This document shows, piece after piece, positions 1-9,461 of a stretch of 64,000 nucleotides of DNA (position 1 is its first letter; each line of letters begins with the position of its first letter). Position numbers and translations under genes: made by a program. Below the pieces are notes generated by a model. That model did no database searches and was not told where the DNA came from. It saw only the letters and a program-made list of their open reading frames with translations. Source of the DNA: Atopobiaceae bacterium (GTDB lineage Bacteria; Actinomycetota; Coriobacteriia; Coriobacteriales; Atopobiaceae); the NCBI GenBank assembly GCA_022482785.1, contig JAKVON010000002.1, positions 124,001-188,000 on the forward strand, written 5' to 3'.

Positions 1-2
1 TC

Positions 3-1007
3 CTCACGAACTACCACGTGGTCGACGGCGCGAGCACGATCCAGGTGAACACGTCCGACGGCCTCAGCTACGACGCGACCGTCGTGGGCTCCGACGAGTC
101 GAGCGACCTCGCCGTCATCAAGATCGACCCAGGCTCCGCCGCCCTGACCCCCATCGAGGTGGGCGACTCGAGCGCGCTCGTCACGGGCGACTGGGTCATG
201 ACCATCGGCAGCCCCTATGGCCTCGACCAGTCGGTCTCCGCTGGCATCGTGAGCGCGCTCTACCGCTCGACCATGATGGCCAGCACCACCGGCACGACGA
301 TCTACGCCGACCTCATCCAGACCGACGCGGCCATCAACTCGGGCAACTCCGGCGGTGCCCTCGTGAATGACCAGGGCAAGCTCGTGGGCATCAACTCCCT
401 GGTCGAAAGCTCGAGCGGCGCGAACGCCGGCATCGGCTTCGCCATCGACGGCAACTATGCCATCAAGGTCGCCAACACCATCATCGCCGGCAAGACGGTC
501 GAGCACGCCTACCTCGGCGTCACGCTCCAGACGGTCACCTCCTCCAACGCCAAGGTCAACAACCTCTCCACCGACTCCGGCGCCTATGTGACCTCCGTCG
601 TCGACGGGAGCGCCGCCGCGACCGCGGGTCTCCAGAAGGGCGACATCATCACCAAGATCGACGGCGAGCAGATCGGCTCCTCGAGCGCCGTCATCCTCGC
701 CGTGCGCAAGCATGACGTGGGCGACACGATGGAGATTACCTACATGAGGGGCACCGCCGAGAGCACCATCACGGTGACGCTCGGATCCGACGGCGGGAAG
801 AACCTCTACTCGAACAACAGCTCCAACTCGAACGCCTACGGCTACGGCTACGGCAACAGCGGCTCCGGCTCGGGCTCCAGCTCCGGCTCGGGCACGAACG
901 GGTACGGCTCGGGCTCCGGCTCGGGCAGCACGTCGTCGTGGTCGAGCTCGATCTATGTCGACGAGAACCAGGCCGTCGACGACGGTACCGTGACCTACTC
1001 GGCATAA
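3..1007 (+). CDS. HtrA/DegP-family serine protease, 5' truncated by window edge
   Basis: Trypsin-like serine protease with a C-terminal PDZ domain, acting in envelope protein quality control. The reading frame is already open at base 3 and begins LTNYHVVDG, so the signal/TM segment and the start lie outside the window. The triad is visible: His in NYHVV, Asp in SSDLAVIKID, Ser in INSGNSGGALV. A PDZ domain follows (AYLGVTLQTV through GDIITKIDGEQI). The last ~60 residues are Gly/Ser/Tyr/Asn low complexity (YGYGYGNSGSGSGSS), probably a flexible tail. The stop is followed at once by a terminator hairpin. The family call is secure; the exact HtrA subtype is not. Confidence 0.93.
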   Translation, partial: LTNYHVVDGASTIQVNTSDGLSYDATVVGSDESSDLAVIKIDPGSAALTPIEVGDSSALVTGDWVMTIGSPYGLDQSVSAGIVSALYRSTMMASTTGTTIYADLIQTDAAINSGNSGGALVNDQGKLVGINSLVESSSGANAGIGFAIDGNYAIKVANTIIAGKTVEHAYLGVTLQTVTSSNAKVNNLSTDSGAYVTSVVDGSAAATAGLQKGDIITKIDGEQIGSSSAVILAVRKHDVGDTMEITYMRGTAESTITVTLGSDGGKNLYSNNSSNSNAYGYGYGNSGSGSGSSSGSGTNGYGSGSGSGSTSSWSSSIYVDENQAVDDGTVTYSA

Positions 1008-1028
1008 GCCGCGGTCCCGGATGCCAAG

Positions 1029-1059
1029 GCCCCGTCGCAGCGATGCGGCGGGGCTTTTT
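1029..1059 (+). terminator. Rho-independent terminator after htrA
   Basis: An 11-bp stem with one mismatch (GCCCCGTCGCA / TGCGGCGGGGC), GCGA loop, then TTTTT, starting 22 bases after the htrA stop. Confidence 0.85.
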
Positions 1060-1103
1060 CCGTCCGGCCCTTCGGGTACCATGGGCGTGTCGGAAGGGGA
1101 GAG

Positions 1104-2278
1104 ATGCGCTTCGTTCACACGTCGGATCTGCACCTGGGGCGTCGGCTCGGCCAGATGCCCCTCGGGGACGACACGGCCCACATGCTCGACCAGCTTGCCG
1201 CGGCCGTCCTGTCGAGCGGGTCGGAGGCCGTGGTCGTGGCGGGCGACGTGTTCGACTCGCCCGTCCCTCCCGAGGCCGCCGTGCGCCAGTGGGACGGCTT
1301 CGTCTCGCGCCTTGCCAGCGACAAGGTCCCCTGCCTCGTGATCGCCGGCAACCACGACTCCGGCGCCCGCCTCGCGTTCGGGCACGAGCTCATGGCGCGG
1401 GCGGGGCTCCACCTCGCGGGGTCGCTCTCCGGGGAGGTGAGCCACGTGAGGCTCGGCCACGGCGACGATGCCGCCACGTTCTGGCTCGTCCCCTTCGTCC
1501 GGCCGGCGGACGTCCGTCCATGGGCACAGGCCGAGGGCATCGAGGCGCCGTCCGTCGCCACCTTCGGGGAGGCCCTCCGCGTCGTCCTCGACGCGGTGCG
1601 GAGCCATCCCGCGTTTGCCGAGGGCGCCAACGTCCTCGTCTCGCACCAGTTCGTCACCGTCTCGGGGGCGGGCCCCGCGCGCAGCGATTCGGAGCGCCTC
1701 ACGCTCGGCACGGTCGACAACGTCGACGCCTCCGTCTACGAGGGCTTCGACTACGTCGCCCTCGGCCACATCCATCGTCCCCAGCGCGTCGGGTCCGACC
1801 GCATGCGCTATGCGGGCAGCCCCCTCAAGCTCTCTGCCTCCGAGGCCCGCTATGCCAAGTCGTTCGTCGTGGTCGACGTCGGGCGCACGGGGCGTCTCCG
1901 CCCGTCTCGAACCCGTGGTGCCGCTGCACGACTTCCGCGAGATCCGCGGATCTGTCGACGACCTCGTGAGACAGGGCTCCGATGAGCCCGAGCCCGTCCG
2001 GCAGGACTTCGTCAGCGCCACGGTGACGGACGACGACGCCATCGACGTCGCGAGCAGGCTGCGGCGCGTGTGGCCCAACCTCGCCCAGGTCTCCTTCGAC
2101 AACGCCAGGACGAGGGCCGAGGGCGCGCGCTCCGTCGAGACGCTCGAGCAGGCCGCGGAGGACCTTCCCCAGCTCTTCGGCGAGTTCTTCTCGCTGCCAG
2201 GCCGGCCGCGAGCTCAACGACGCGGAGCGGGCGCTCGCCCTCGAGGCCCTCGGACGGGCGGGAGGCGATGCGGCATGA
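1104..2278 (+). pseudogene. sbcD: sbcD, exonuclease SbcCD subunit D, two frameshifts
   Basis: SbcD is the metallophosphoesterase (Mre11-type) nuclease of the SbcCD complex, which cleaves DNA hairpins and ends. The N-terminal part reads MRFVHTSDLHLGRRL and contains GDVFDS, GNHDSG, SHQFV and GHIHRP, the expected metal-binding motifs. After VVDVGRTG the frame is lost at a GGGG run (1889-1892). It continues in a second frame (VSARLEPVVPLHDFREIRG), and shifts again at the CC of CTGCCAGG (2197-2198) into a third frame (RELNDAERALALEAL), stopping at 2278. Removing one base at each site restores a full-length protein whose stop overlaps the sbcC ATG. No other damage is visible, so sequencing error is as likely as real inactivation. 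Confidence 0.85.
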
Positions 2279-5097
2279 GGCCACTCTTCCTCGTCATCCG
2301 CGCCTTCGGACCCTTCGCGGACACCTGCGAGGTCGACTTCTCGCGATACGGCGACCATGGCCTGTTCCTCGTCTGCGGCGACACCGGGTCGGGCAAGACC
2401 ACGATCTTCGACGCGATCTCGTATGCGCTGTTCGGCAGGACCTCGGGAGACGAGCGCGAGGTGTCCACCGTGCGCAGCCAGTTCGCCGGCGACGAGACCC
2501 CGACGTCGGTCTCGCTCGAGTTCGAGCATGCCGGCAAGGTCTATCGGGTCGAGCGCTCGCCGCAGCAGCAGCTCAAGCGCAGGAGGCGCGGCAGGGCCGG
2601 ACAGGGCTCCTCCCTGGCGGGACGTGCCGCCTCGGTCTCGCTGACGTGCGGCGACGCGCTCCTCGCCTCGAGCGAGCGTGACGTCAGGAGCTCCATCGAG
2701 CGCATCCTCGGCCTCGACTACCATCAGTTCCGCCAGGTCACCATGATCGCCCAGGGAGCGTTCCGCGACCTCATCTGCGCCGAGCCGCAGGAGCGCGAGG
2801 CCGTGCTGCGCCAGGTCTTCTCGACGCGTGACATCCAGGGCTTCCAGCTGTGCCTCGCCGCCGCCTCCAAGGAGGCGGCGGTCGCGCTCTCGGAGGCGCG
2901 GCAGCGCTTCGACATGGTCGCCGGCCAGTTCGACGTGGGGCCCCTTCCCGAGGGCGACCCCCGCGTGGGGGCGATCCGCTCGGAGCGACCCTCCCTCGAG
3001 CCCGCGTCGACGCTCTCCGCCGCCGAGCAACTCCTCGCGCTGCAGCGCGAGGAGGGCACGCGCCGTGCCGAGGAGCTCGCCTCCGCCCGTGACGCCATGC
3101 TGGCCGCCCGTGACGCGGAGCATGCTGCCGCGGAGGCCGCCCGCGCCCTCTCGGACGTCGCGGGCGCACGGCAGGCGCTCGCAGCCGCGACGGAGGCCGC
3201 CGAGGCGGCCGAGAGGGCCTTCGCCGCTGCCTCGGCGGGCCACGAGGAGAGGCACAGGGGCCTCGTGGCGCGCGAGGAGCAGCTCTCCTCGTCGCTTTCC
3301 CGCTACGAGCAGCGAGACGAGGCCTCCCGTGCCGTTCTCGAGGCGAGGGCGGCCCTCGACGCCGCCCGTTTGAGGCGTGACGGGCTTTCCGCGGCCCGCG
3401 CGGGCATCGAGGCCCGCATGCCGGCCGAGCGCTCCGCCTCGGAGGAGGCGCGTCGCCTCGCGGCCGCCCTCGAGCTCGCCGCGCGCGACCGCGACGGCAT
3501 CCAGGACGAGGGCGAGCGGGTCAACGCCTGCTACGGAAACCTGGCCACGCTCGAACGCGACCGCATGAAGCTCCTTGCGAAGGCGGACGCGGCCGCCCGC
3601 GCCCACGATGCGGAGCTCGAGGCCCGGGCACGCGCCGATGCCGCATTCGCCGCCCTCGTCGCCGACGACGCCTCCTTCCTCGCCGCCGGCCTGGCAGACG
3701 GGCGGCCCTGCCCCGTGTGCGGCTCGACCGAGCACCCACGGCCCGCCCGGCCGACGCCCCCATCCGCCGATTCCCCGTCCCTCGAGGAGGCCCGCAGGCT
3801 CCTCGAGGAAGCCGAGGCCCGCTCCCGTGCCGCCACCGACGAGCTCCTCGACGTCCGCGCCTCGGTGACGGCCCTCTCGAGGCAGTCCCTCGAGGAGGCC
3901 CGCCGCCATCTCGACGACCTCCCGTCAGGGGAGGGCGAGGCCGTCGAGGAGCAGGCACGCAGGGCGATGCTCCGCCTGCGCAGCCGCCTCGCCGAGCGCC
4001 TCGTCTCCGTCCAGCAGTCCATCGACTCCATGGAACAGGACATCGCCTCGGCGAGGGAGGCGAGCGCCCGCCTCGAGGGCGACGAGTCGGAGCTGGCCTC
4101 CCTCGCCGAGGGCCTTGCCGCGTGCGAGCCGGAGATAACCGAGGCCACGGCACGTCTCGCCTCGGCATCCTCGCTCGAGGGGGAGCTGTCGGCCCATCTC
4201 GAGTTCGCGGACGGCAGCCAGGCGCGCGAGGCCCTCTCGCGAGCCACGGCCGCGCGCCGTGCCGAGGAGGCGGCCCTCGCCGCCGCGCGCGACGAGAGGG
4301 AGGCTGCCCTCGCGGCGCGCGCCGGGGCCGAGGCATCCCTCTCGGAGCGCCTCGGGAGGCTCTCAGCCCTGGGCATCGCCGAGGGCGACCCCGCGCCCGA
4401 CCTCGCGGCCATGGCCGCCGCCCACGCGGAGGCCCGCCGGCGCGAGGACGAGGCCGAGCGCGCCGCGCGGTCCCTCGACGCGCGCGTCGAGGCCAACGGG
4501 ATGCGCCTCCGTGCCCTTCGCGGCCAGGCGGACCTCCTCCCCGGGCTCGAGGCCGACGCGCGTGCGGCGGCCTCCGTCTCGTCGGTCGCCAACGGCCAGG
4601 GAGGCTCGTACGTCTCCTTCGAGCGCTATGTCATGGGCTTCTACTTCGATCAGGTGCTCCGCTGCGCGAACCTTCGTCTCACGCATATGACCAGCGGCCA
4701 TTTCGAGCTCCTCCGTCGCGACGACGAGCGAGGCCAGGCGCGTGCCGGCCTGGGGCTCGACGTCCTCGACCACGAGACGGGCAAGCGCCGTCCCGCATCG
4801 ACCCTCTCGGGCGGCGAGACCTTCGAGGCGTCGCTGTCCCTGGCCCTGGGACTCTCCGACTACGCCCAGCAGCGTGCCGGGGGCATGCATCTCGACACCG
4901 TCTTCATCGACGAGGGCTTCGGCTCGCTCGACCCGGAGGCCCTGGAGCGGGTGATCGACGTCCTCGCCGAGCTCGCCTCCGGCGACTGCCTGGTGGGGAT
5001 CATCTCCCATGTGGCCGAGCTCGAGGCACGCGTCGGCAACCGCATCGAGGTCGTGCGCACGCCCGAGGGCAGCCGCATCGAGCAGGTCGGGGAGTAG
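2275..5097 (+). CDS. sbcC: SbcC, ATPase subunit of the SbcCD exonuclease
   Basis: About 940 residues, the usual size for the SMC/Rad50-like partner of SbcD. Walker A GDTGSGKT is at about residues 35-42, followed by a long Ala/Glu/Arg-rich coiled coil. The zinc hook CPVC is at about 479-482, the ABC signature LSGGE near 844-848, and Walker B LDTVFIDEG near 873-881. The ATG at 2275 overlaps the restored sbcD stop (ATGA), indicating translational coupling. The much longer track ORF from 1468 simply runs through the frameshifted sbcD. The gene itself is intact even though its partner is broken as read here. Confidence 0.95.
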   Translation: MRPLFLVIRAFGPFADTCEVDFSRYGDHGLFLVCGDTGSGKTTIFDAISYALFGRTSGDEREVSTVRSQFAGDETPTSVSLEFEHAGKVYRVERSPQQQLKRRRRGRAGQGSSLAGRAASVSLTCGDALLASSERDVRSSIERILGLDYHQFRQVTMIAQGAFRDLICAEPQEREAVLRQVFSTRDIQGFQLCLAAASKEAAVALSEARQRFDMVAGQFDVGPLPEGDPRVGAIRSERPSLEPASTLSAAEQLLALQREEGTRRAEELASARDAMLAARDAEHAAAEAARALSDVAGARQALAAATEAAEAAERAFAAASAGHEERHRGLVAREEQLSSSLSRYEQRDEASRAVLEARAALDAARLRRDGLSAARAGIEARMPAERSASEEARRLAAALELAARDRDGIQDEGERVNACYGNLATLERDRMKLLAKADAAARAHDAELEARARADAAFAALVADDASFLAAGLADGRPCPVCGSTEHPRPARPTPPSADSPSLEEARRLLEEAEARSRAATDELLDVRASVTALSRQSLEEARRHLDDLPSGEGEAVEEQARRAMLRLRSRLAERLVSVQQSIDSMEQDIASAREASARLEGDESELASLAEGLAACEPEITEATARLASASSLEGELSAHLEFADGSQAREALSRATAARRAEEAALAAARDEREAALAARAGAEASLSERLGRLSALGIAEGDPAPDLAAMAAAHAEARRREDEAERAARSLDARVEANGMRLRALRGQADLLPGLEADARAAASVSSVANGQGGSYVSFERYVMGFYFDQVLRCANLRLTHMTSGHFELLRRDDERGQARAGLGLDVLDHETGKRRPASTLSGGETFEASLSLALGLSDYAQQRAGGMHLDTVFIDEGFGSLDPEALERVIDVLAELASGDCLVGIISHVAELEARVGNRIEVVRTPEGSRIEQVGE

Positions 5098-5131
5098 CTT
5101 GCCTCTGGCCCGGCCTTCCGTCCCCCTGTGC

Positions 5132-5189
5132 TTGTAACTTACCCTATGGGGGTATATGCTTCTTGCAGAGATACACCCCATGGGGGTAT
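5132..5189 (+). promoter_or_regulatory. csoR-copA promoter with two CsoR-type operators
   Basis: A promoter-like TTGTAA (5132-5137), 17-base spacer and TATGCT (5155-5160) overlaps a first GC-flanked pseudo-palindrome TTACCCTATGGGGGTAT (5139-5155). A second copy, ATACACCCCATGGGGGTAT (5171-5189), lies just downstream. The TACCC...GGGTA pattern resembles known CsoR operators. Inference: CsoR represses its own operon and is released by Cu(I). Confidence 0.75.
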
Positions 5190-5212
5190 CAGACACCACC
5201 CGAGGAGCTGCG

Positions 5213-5536
5213 ATGAAGCCCGATTCGACATCCCCCGCCACGTCCGCCTGCGACTGCCGCCACAAGCAGACGCCTCGCTCGGAGGCGCTGCAGAAGGACG
5301 TCACCTGTCGCCTCAACCGGGCCATTGGCCAGCTCAACGGCGTGAAGTCCATGATCGACGACAACCGATACTGCGGTGACGTCCTCATCCAGCTCGCCGC
5401 GGCGCAGAGCGCCATCAAGGCGGTGTCCACCGAGGTCCTGCAGGACCATCTCGAGACCTGCGTGGTCGAGCGCATCCAGGCGGGTGACACCGAGGTGGTC
5501 GACGAGGTGGTCCAGCTCCTCAAGAGGTTCTCATGA
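5213..5536 (+). CDS. csoR: CsoR, copper-sensing transcriptional repressor
   Basis: A small all-helical DUF156 repressor of about 107 residues. The family's Cu(I) ligands are present: Cys in DNRYCGDV, then His and Cys spaced as HLETC (H-x3-C). The start is taken at 5213 (MKPDSTSP) because GAGGAG lies 6-11 bases upstream; the longer track ORF from 5156 would run through operator and promoter. The N-terminus has extra Cys/His residues (CDCRHKQ) that may be a disordered metal-binding extension. The stop overlaps the copA ATG (ATGA), so both are one operon controlled by the operators upstream. Function is well supported by residues and neighbour. Confidence 0.93.
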   Translation: MKPDSTSPATSACDCRHKQTPRSEALQKDVTCRLNRAIGQLNGVKSMIDDNRYCGDVLIQLAAAQSAIKAVSTEVLQDHLETCVVERIQAGDTEVVDEVVQLLKRFS

Positions 5537-8124
5537 GGCAGACCTATGACGTCACGGGCATGACCTGCGCGAGCTGCCAGTCCCATGTCGAGAGGGCGGT
5601 GGGCGCGGTGCCGGGCGTCGAGTCCGTCGCCGTGAGCCTGCTCACCAACAGCATGAGCGTGGAGGGAACGGCGAGCGCCGCCGCCGTCGAGAGGGCCGTC
5701 TCGGATGCGGGCTACGGCGCGACGCCTCGTGGCGGCCAGACGTCGGGCGACTCCCTCGCCGCCGAGGAGGAGGCCCTGGTCGACCACGAGACGCCGCGCC
5801 TGCGCCGTCGCCTCGTCGCAAGCCTCGGATTCCTGCTCGCGCTCATGTACCTCTCCATGGGGCACATGATGTGGGGCTGGCCGCTGCCTGCGTTCTTCGA
5901 CGGCAACCACGTGGCCATGGGCATCGTCGAGATGCTCCTCGCCGGCATCATCATGGTCATCAACCGGCGGTTCTTCGTGAGCGGCCTCAAGGGTCTCGCC
6001 CATCGCGCGCCCAACATGGACACCCTGGTCGCCATGGGCTCAGGCGTGAGCTACGCCTGGAGCGTCTGGGCCCTGCTGCAGATGACGTACGCCCAGGTGC
6101 ATGACGGCTCCATGGCGGCGATGGCGTGGATGGACGAGCTCTACTTCGAGTCCGCCGCGATGATCCTCGTGCTCATCACGGTGGGCAAGATGCTCGAGGC
6201 CATGAGCAAGGGCCGCACGACCGACGCGCTCCGGGGCCTCATGCGCCTCGCCCCCAAGACCGCGAACGTGCTGCGCGACGGGCACGAGGTCGAGGTGGGC
6301 GTCGAGGGCGTCGCGGTCGGCGACCTGTTCGTCGTGCGCCCGGGCGGCAGCATCCCCGTGGACGGCGAGGTGGTCGAGGGGGGAGGGGCCGTCGACGAGA
6401 GCGCCCTCACCGGGGAGTCCGTCCCCGTCGACAAGGGGCCGGGCGACGCGGTCTCCGCCGCCACGATCAACCGCTCCGGCCTACTCACCTGCCGCGCGAC
6501 GCGCGTGGGGGCCGACACCGCCCTCGCGCAGGTCATTCGCATGGTGAGCGACGCCGCCGCGACGAAGGCGCCCATCGCCAAGGTGGCGGACGAGGTCTCC
6601 GGCGTGTTCGTGCCGGCGGTCCTCGGCGTCGCCGCCGCGGTCGCGCTCGTGTGGCTCGCGGTGGGGGCCGACCCCGGCTATGCCCTCGCCCGTGGCATCA
6701 GCGTCCTCGTGATCAGCTGCCCGTGCGCACTCGGGCTTGCCACGCCCGTCGCCATCATGGTGGGCAACGGCATGGGCGCCAAGGCGGGGATCCTCTTCAA
6801 GACGGCCGCGAGCCTCGAGGCGACCGGCCGCGTGCGCATCGTCGCGCTCGACAAGACCGGCACCATCACCTCGGGCGCGCCGGTCGTGACCGACGTCCTG
6901 CCCGCCGCGGGCGTCGGGGAGGAGGACCTGCTGGCGACCGCCGCGGCGCTCGAGGCGGGAAGCGAGCATCCGCTGGCGAGGGCCGTGCTCGACGAGGCCC
7001 GGTCCCGCGGAGTCGGGATCGACCCCGTCGAGGGCTTCTCTGCCCTGCCGGGAAGCGGCCTGGTCGCCACCCTCCGCGGCCGCGGGCTCGTCGGCGGCAA
7101 CCTCGAGCTGCTCGCAAGGCACGCGCAGATTCCGGGCGACCTGCGTTCCCGCGCGGAGTCCCTCGCCGGGCAGGGCAGGACGCCGCTGTGGTTCGCCGCG
7201 GGCGGGCGGGCTCTGGGCGTCATCGCGGTCGCCGACGCGATCAAGCCCGACAGCGCCTCAGCCGTGGCCCAGCTCAAGGCCCAGGGACTCCGCGTCGTGA
7301 TGCTCACCGGCGACAACGAGCGCACGGCGCGTGCCATCGGCTCCCAGGCCGGCGTCGACCGCGTGGTGGCCGGGGTGCGCCCCGACGGCAAGGAGGCCGT
7401 GGTGAGGAGGCTCCAGGACCTCGGCCCGGTCGCCATGGTGGGCGACGGCATCAACGACGCGCCGGCCCTCGCCAGGGCGGACGTGGGCATCGCCATCGGC
7501 GCCGGCACGGACGTCGCCATCGATGCCGCCGACGTCGTCCTCGTGAACAGCCATCTCGCCGACGTCCCCGCCGCCGTGCGCCTCTCCCGCGCCACCATCA
7601 GGAACATCCATGAGAACCTGTTCTGGGCGTTCTTCTACAACGTCATCTGCATCCCCGTGGCGGCAGGCGCATGGGTGCGTCTCACGGGCTGGACCATGAG
7701 CCCCATGCTGGGTGCCGCGGCGATGAGCCTCTCGAGCCTGTTCGTGGTCACGAACGCGCTCCGCCTCAATCTGTTCGACCTGCGTGGCGAGGGACACGAC
7801 CGCCACGGGGATCCGGTAGGCGACGGCGAGCTCGACGAGGCGCTTGTCGAGCTCGTCGCATGTCCGGCACGGAACGTCGACAACGCCCCGACAGGGGCCG
7901 AAGGGAAGGGAACGACCATGGAGAAGAGCCTCAAGGTAGAGGGCATGATGTGCCAGCACTGCGTGGCCCATGTCATGAAGGCGCTGGAAGGCGTGGAGGG
8001 CGTGAGCGACGTGCACGTGAGCCTGGACGATGCGTCGGCCACGCTCGAGGCCGACGCGCAGGTCACGGACGACGAGCTGCTCGCCGCCGTGAAGGATGCC
8101 GGCTACAGGGCGAGCGTCGTGTAG
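5533..8124 (+). CDS. copA: CopA, Cu(+)-exporting P1B-type ATPase with fused C-terminal CopZ-like domain
   Basis: An 863-residue copper efflux pump of the inner membrane. Order: N-terminal heavy-metal domain with GMTCASC (Cys12, Cys15); membrane helices; actuator loop with TGES; the transport motif CPC at about 396-398; phosphorylation motif DKTGT at about 440; hinge GDGINDAP at about 637; final helices. Unusually, a second heavy-metal domain follows the last helix (MEKSLKVEGMMCQHC, Cys807/Cys810). It begins at an in-frame ATG (7918) with its own ribosome-binding-like sequence and is the size of a free CopZ chaperone. The gene is coupled to csoR by ATGA overlap and converges on hipA, only 7 bases away. 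Confidence 0.95.
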   Translation: MRQTYDVTGMTCASCQSHVERAVGAVPGVESVAVSLLTNSMSVEGTASAAAVERAVSDAGYGATPRGGQTSGDSLAAEEEALVDHETPRLRRRLVASLGFLLALMYLSMGHMMWGWPLPAFFDGNHVAMGIVEMLLAGIIMVINRRFFVSGLKGLAHRAPNMDTLVAMGSGVSYAWSVWALLQMTYAQVHDGSMAAMAWMDELYFESAAMILVLITVGKMLEAMSKGRTTDALRGLMRLAPKTANVLRDGHEVEVGVEGVAVGDLFVVRPGGSIPVDGEVVEGGGAVDESALTGESVPVDKGPGDAVSAATINRSGLLTCRATRVGADTALAQVIRMVSDAAATKAPIAKVADEVSGVFVPAVLGVAAAVALVWLAVGADPGYALARGISVLVISCPCALGLATPVAIMVGNGMGAKAGILFKTAASLEATGRVRIVALDKTGTITSGAPVVTDVLPAAGVGEEDLLATAAALEAGSEHPLARAVLDEARSRGVGIDPVEGFSALPGSGLVATLRGRGLVGGNLELLARHAQIPGDLRSRAESLAGQGRTPLWFAAGGRALGVIAVADAIKPDSASAVAQLKAQGLRVVMLTGDNERTARAIGSQAGVDRVVAGVRPDGKEAVVRRLQDLGPVAMVGDGINDAPALARADVGIAIGAGTDVAIDAADVVLVNSHLADVPAAVRLSRATIRNIHENLFWAFFYNVICIPVAAGAWVRLTGWTMSPMLGAAAMSLSSLFVVTNALRLNLFDLRGEGHDRHGDPVGDGELDEALVELVACPARNVDNAPTGAEGKGTTMEKSLKVEGMMCQHCVAHVMKALEGVEGVSDVHVSLDDASATLEADAQVTDDELLAAVKDAGYRASVV
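7918..8124 (+). other. Embedded CopZ-like domain with possible internal translation start
   Basis: In-frame segment of copA encoding 68 residues, a complete HMA domain with GMMCQHC, preceded by AAGGGAAGGGAACGACC and ATG. It could be made only as the CopA tail or also as a separate chaperone; the sequence allows both. Confidence 0.5.
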
Positions 8125-8131
8125 GGGGAGA

Positions 8132-9460
8132 TCACCTCGTCTCGCGAGGTTGGTCTTCAAGGGCTGGCCGGTCCATGGCCAGGGCTCTCCGCTTCTCTGC
8201 TTCCTGCGCAATCTCGCGTGCGATGTCTTTCGCCTCGGGAAATCCCTGGTCGTTTATCTTGGCGGCTGCTGCGGAAAGGGTCGCCGGGAAGTCCTCGACG
8301 AGTTCGCAGAAGGCTCCCCATGCCATTTTCGCGGGAAGTCCGACTCGCCGCCCTGTCTCTACGACGTCGTCTGCGGTCACGTCGTCAATGGATCGCGATG
8401 CGCAGAATGCGATGCCCATCTCTCGGACGAGATTCGGATAGCACGTCGTGTTTGCGATGTCATAGAGGGGGGCCAGCACCTGCGTCTTCCATTCGCCATC
8501 CCAAAGCATGGCGTAGTTCTTGAGATGGTTGTCGCAGTTCCCGACGAGAAGGTCGAGGCAGAGGGCATAGAAGAACAGCATGCGGTCCTCGAATGGCCTC
8601 GACGAGGTCTTCGAGATGACATCGGCCACGACCGTTGCATAGCCGTGGCCGGTAGGCTCGTACTTCAAGACGATTCCCGAAGCCTGCGACATGTCTTCCT
8701 GATGCCGTCGCCAAGGCATCGGCAGCCCTGAGGCGAGGCGTGGCTCGTTGGGAAGATGCCTGTCAAATCGCCTTACGGCAAGGAGCGGCTCCTGCCCGTT
8801 CACGGGGACGAGGCTGACCTCTGCCGTCGGGAGATCGTTCGCCCGGGCCATCTCCATGCAGAGAGCCTCGTTGACGGAGTCATGGGGGAACAGGGAGTTC
8901 GAGTTCTTCACGATGTGCGTCGTGGGTGCAACGCCTTTTGGCACGAACCAGCCTGCACGCATGTCGTCCCCTGCGTGATAGAGCCCCATCTTCGGCTGCG
9001 CGCCGGCAAGGGACCGTCGGGTTCTCATTCCCATCGCGGCTGCGGTCTCTGTGGGATGGGCGGCGAACTCGTCGAAGACGCCGTCTTCGAGGGGAAGGTA
9101 GGACGCGCCGTCCGTGCTTGGCTGGTCGAAGGAGAACACAAGCGCACCGGCCGATTCGTCGTTCAAGGCTTGGAGCATCCGAGAGAATTCCCCTTGCCCG
9201 GCGTGCGTCATCTGGGAGACGAGCTGCTCGGTTCTCCCCTCGGGAAGAAGCCCGGAGAAGAAGCCGCGAGCGCTTCCGATGGAGAACGGCTCTTCTCGGA
9301 GAGGCAAGTTGAGGGAAATGGCCTGTGAGGTTCGGTTCTCGAGATAATCTACGTCATAGCAAAAACCCATCGAGGCGTGGTCGTGGGTCGGGCCAAGGAT
9401 GCCGACTTTCTCGAATGCCCCACGATATTCCCTGAACACGCCGATGGAGGGGTCGTTCAT
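8132..9460 (-). CDS. hipA: HipA-family serine/threonine kinase toxin
   Basis: About 442 residues, matching HipA (E. coli HipA is 440). The family phosphorylates glutamyl-tRNA synthetase or other targets and causes growth arrest. Visible are an N-terminal HipA domain (SGLLPEGRTEQLV), the glycine-rich SLAGAQPKMGL, the catalytic GNCDNHLKN near residue 311 and the metal-binding PLYDI. All key kinase residues are retained, so the toxin should be active. It starts one base after the hipB stop and shares its promoter with the antitoxin. The 3' end converges on copA. Confidence 0.92.
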   Translation of the reverse strand: MNDPSIGVFREYRGAFEKVGILGPTHDHASMGFCYDVDYLENRTSQAISLNLPLREEPFSIGSARGFFSGLLPEGRTEQLVSQMTHAGQGEFSRMLQALNDESAGALVFSFDQPSTDGASYLPLEDGVFDEFAAHPTETAAAMGMRTRRSLAGAQPKMGLYHAGDDMRAGWFVPKGVAPTTHIVKNSNSLFPHDSVNEALCMEMARANDLPTAEVSLVPVNGQEPLLAVRRFDRHLPNEPRLASGLPMPWRRHQEDMSQASGIVLKYEPTGHGYATVVADVISKTSSRPFEDRMLFFYALCLDLLVGNCDNHLKNYAMLWDGEWKTQVLAPLYDIANTTCYPNLVREMGIAFCASRSIDDVTADDVVETGRRVGLPAKMAWGAFCELVEDFPATLSAAAAKINDQGFPEAKDIAREIAQEAEKRRALAMDRPALEDQPRETR

Positions 9461-9461
9461 C

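Noticed and set aside
1825-3909. 694-aa minus-strand ORF opposite sbcDC
   Set aside because: Low-complexity Gly/Arg/Leu translation typical of an antisense shadow.
1468-5097. 1209-aa ORF as an SbcD-SbcC fusion
   Set aside because: It arises only because sbcD is frameshifted into the sbcC frame; sbcC has its own ATG overlapping the restored sbcD stop.
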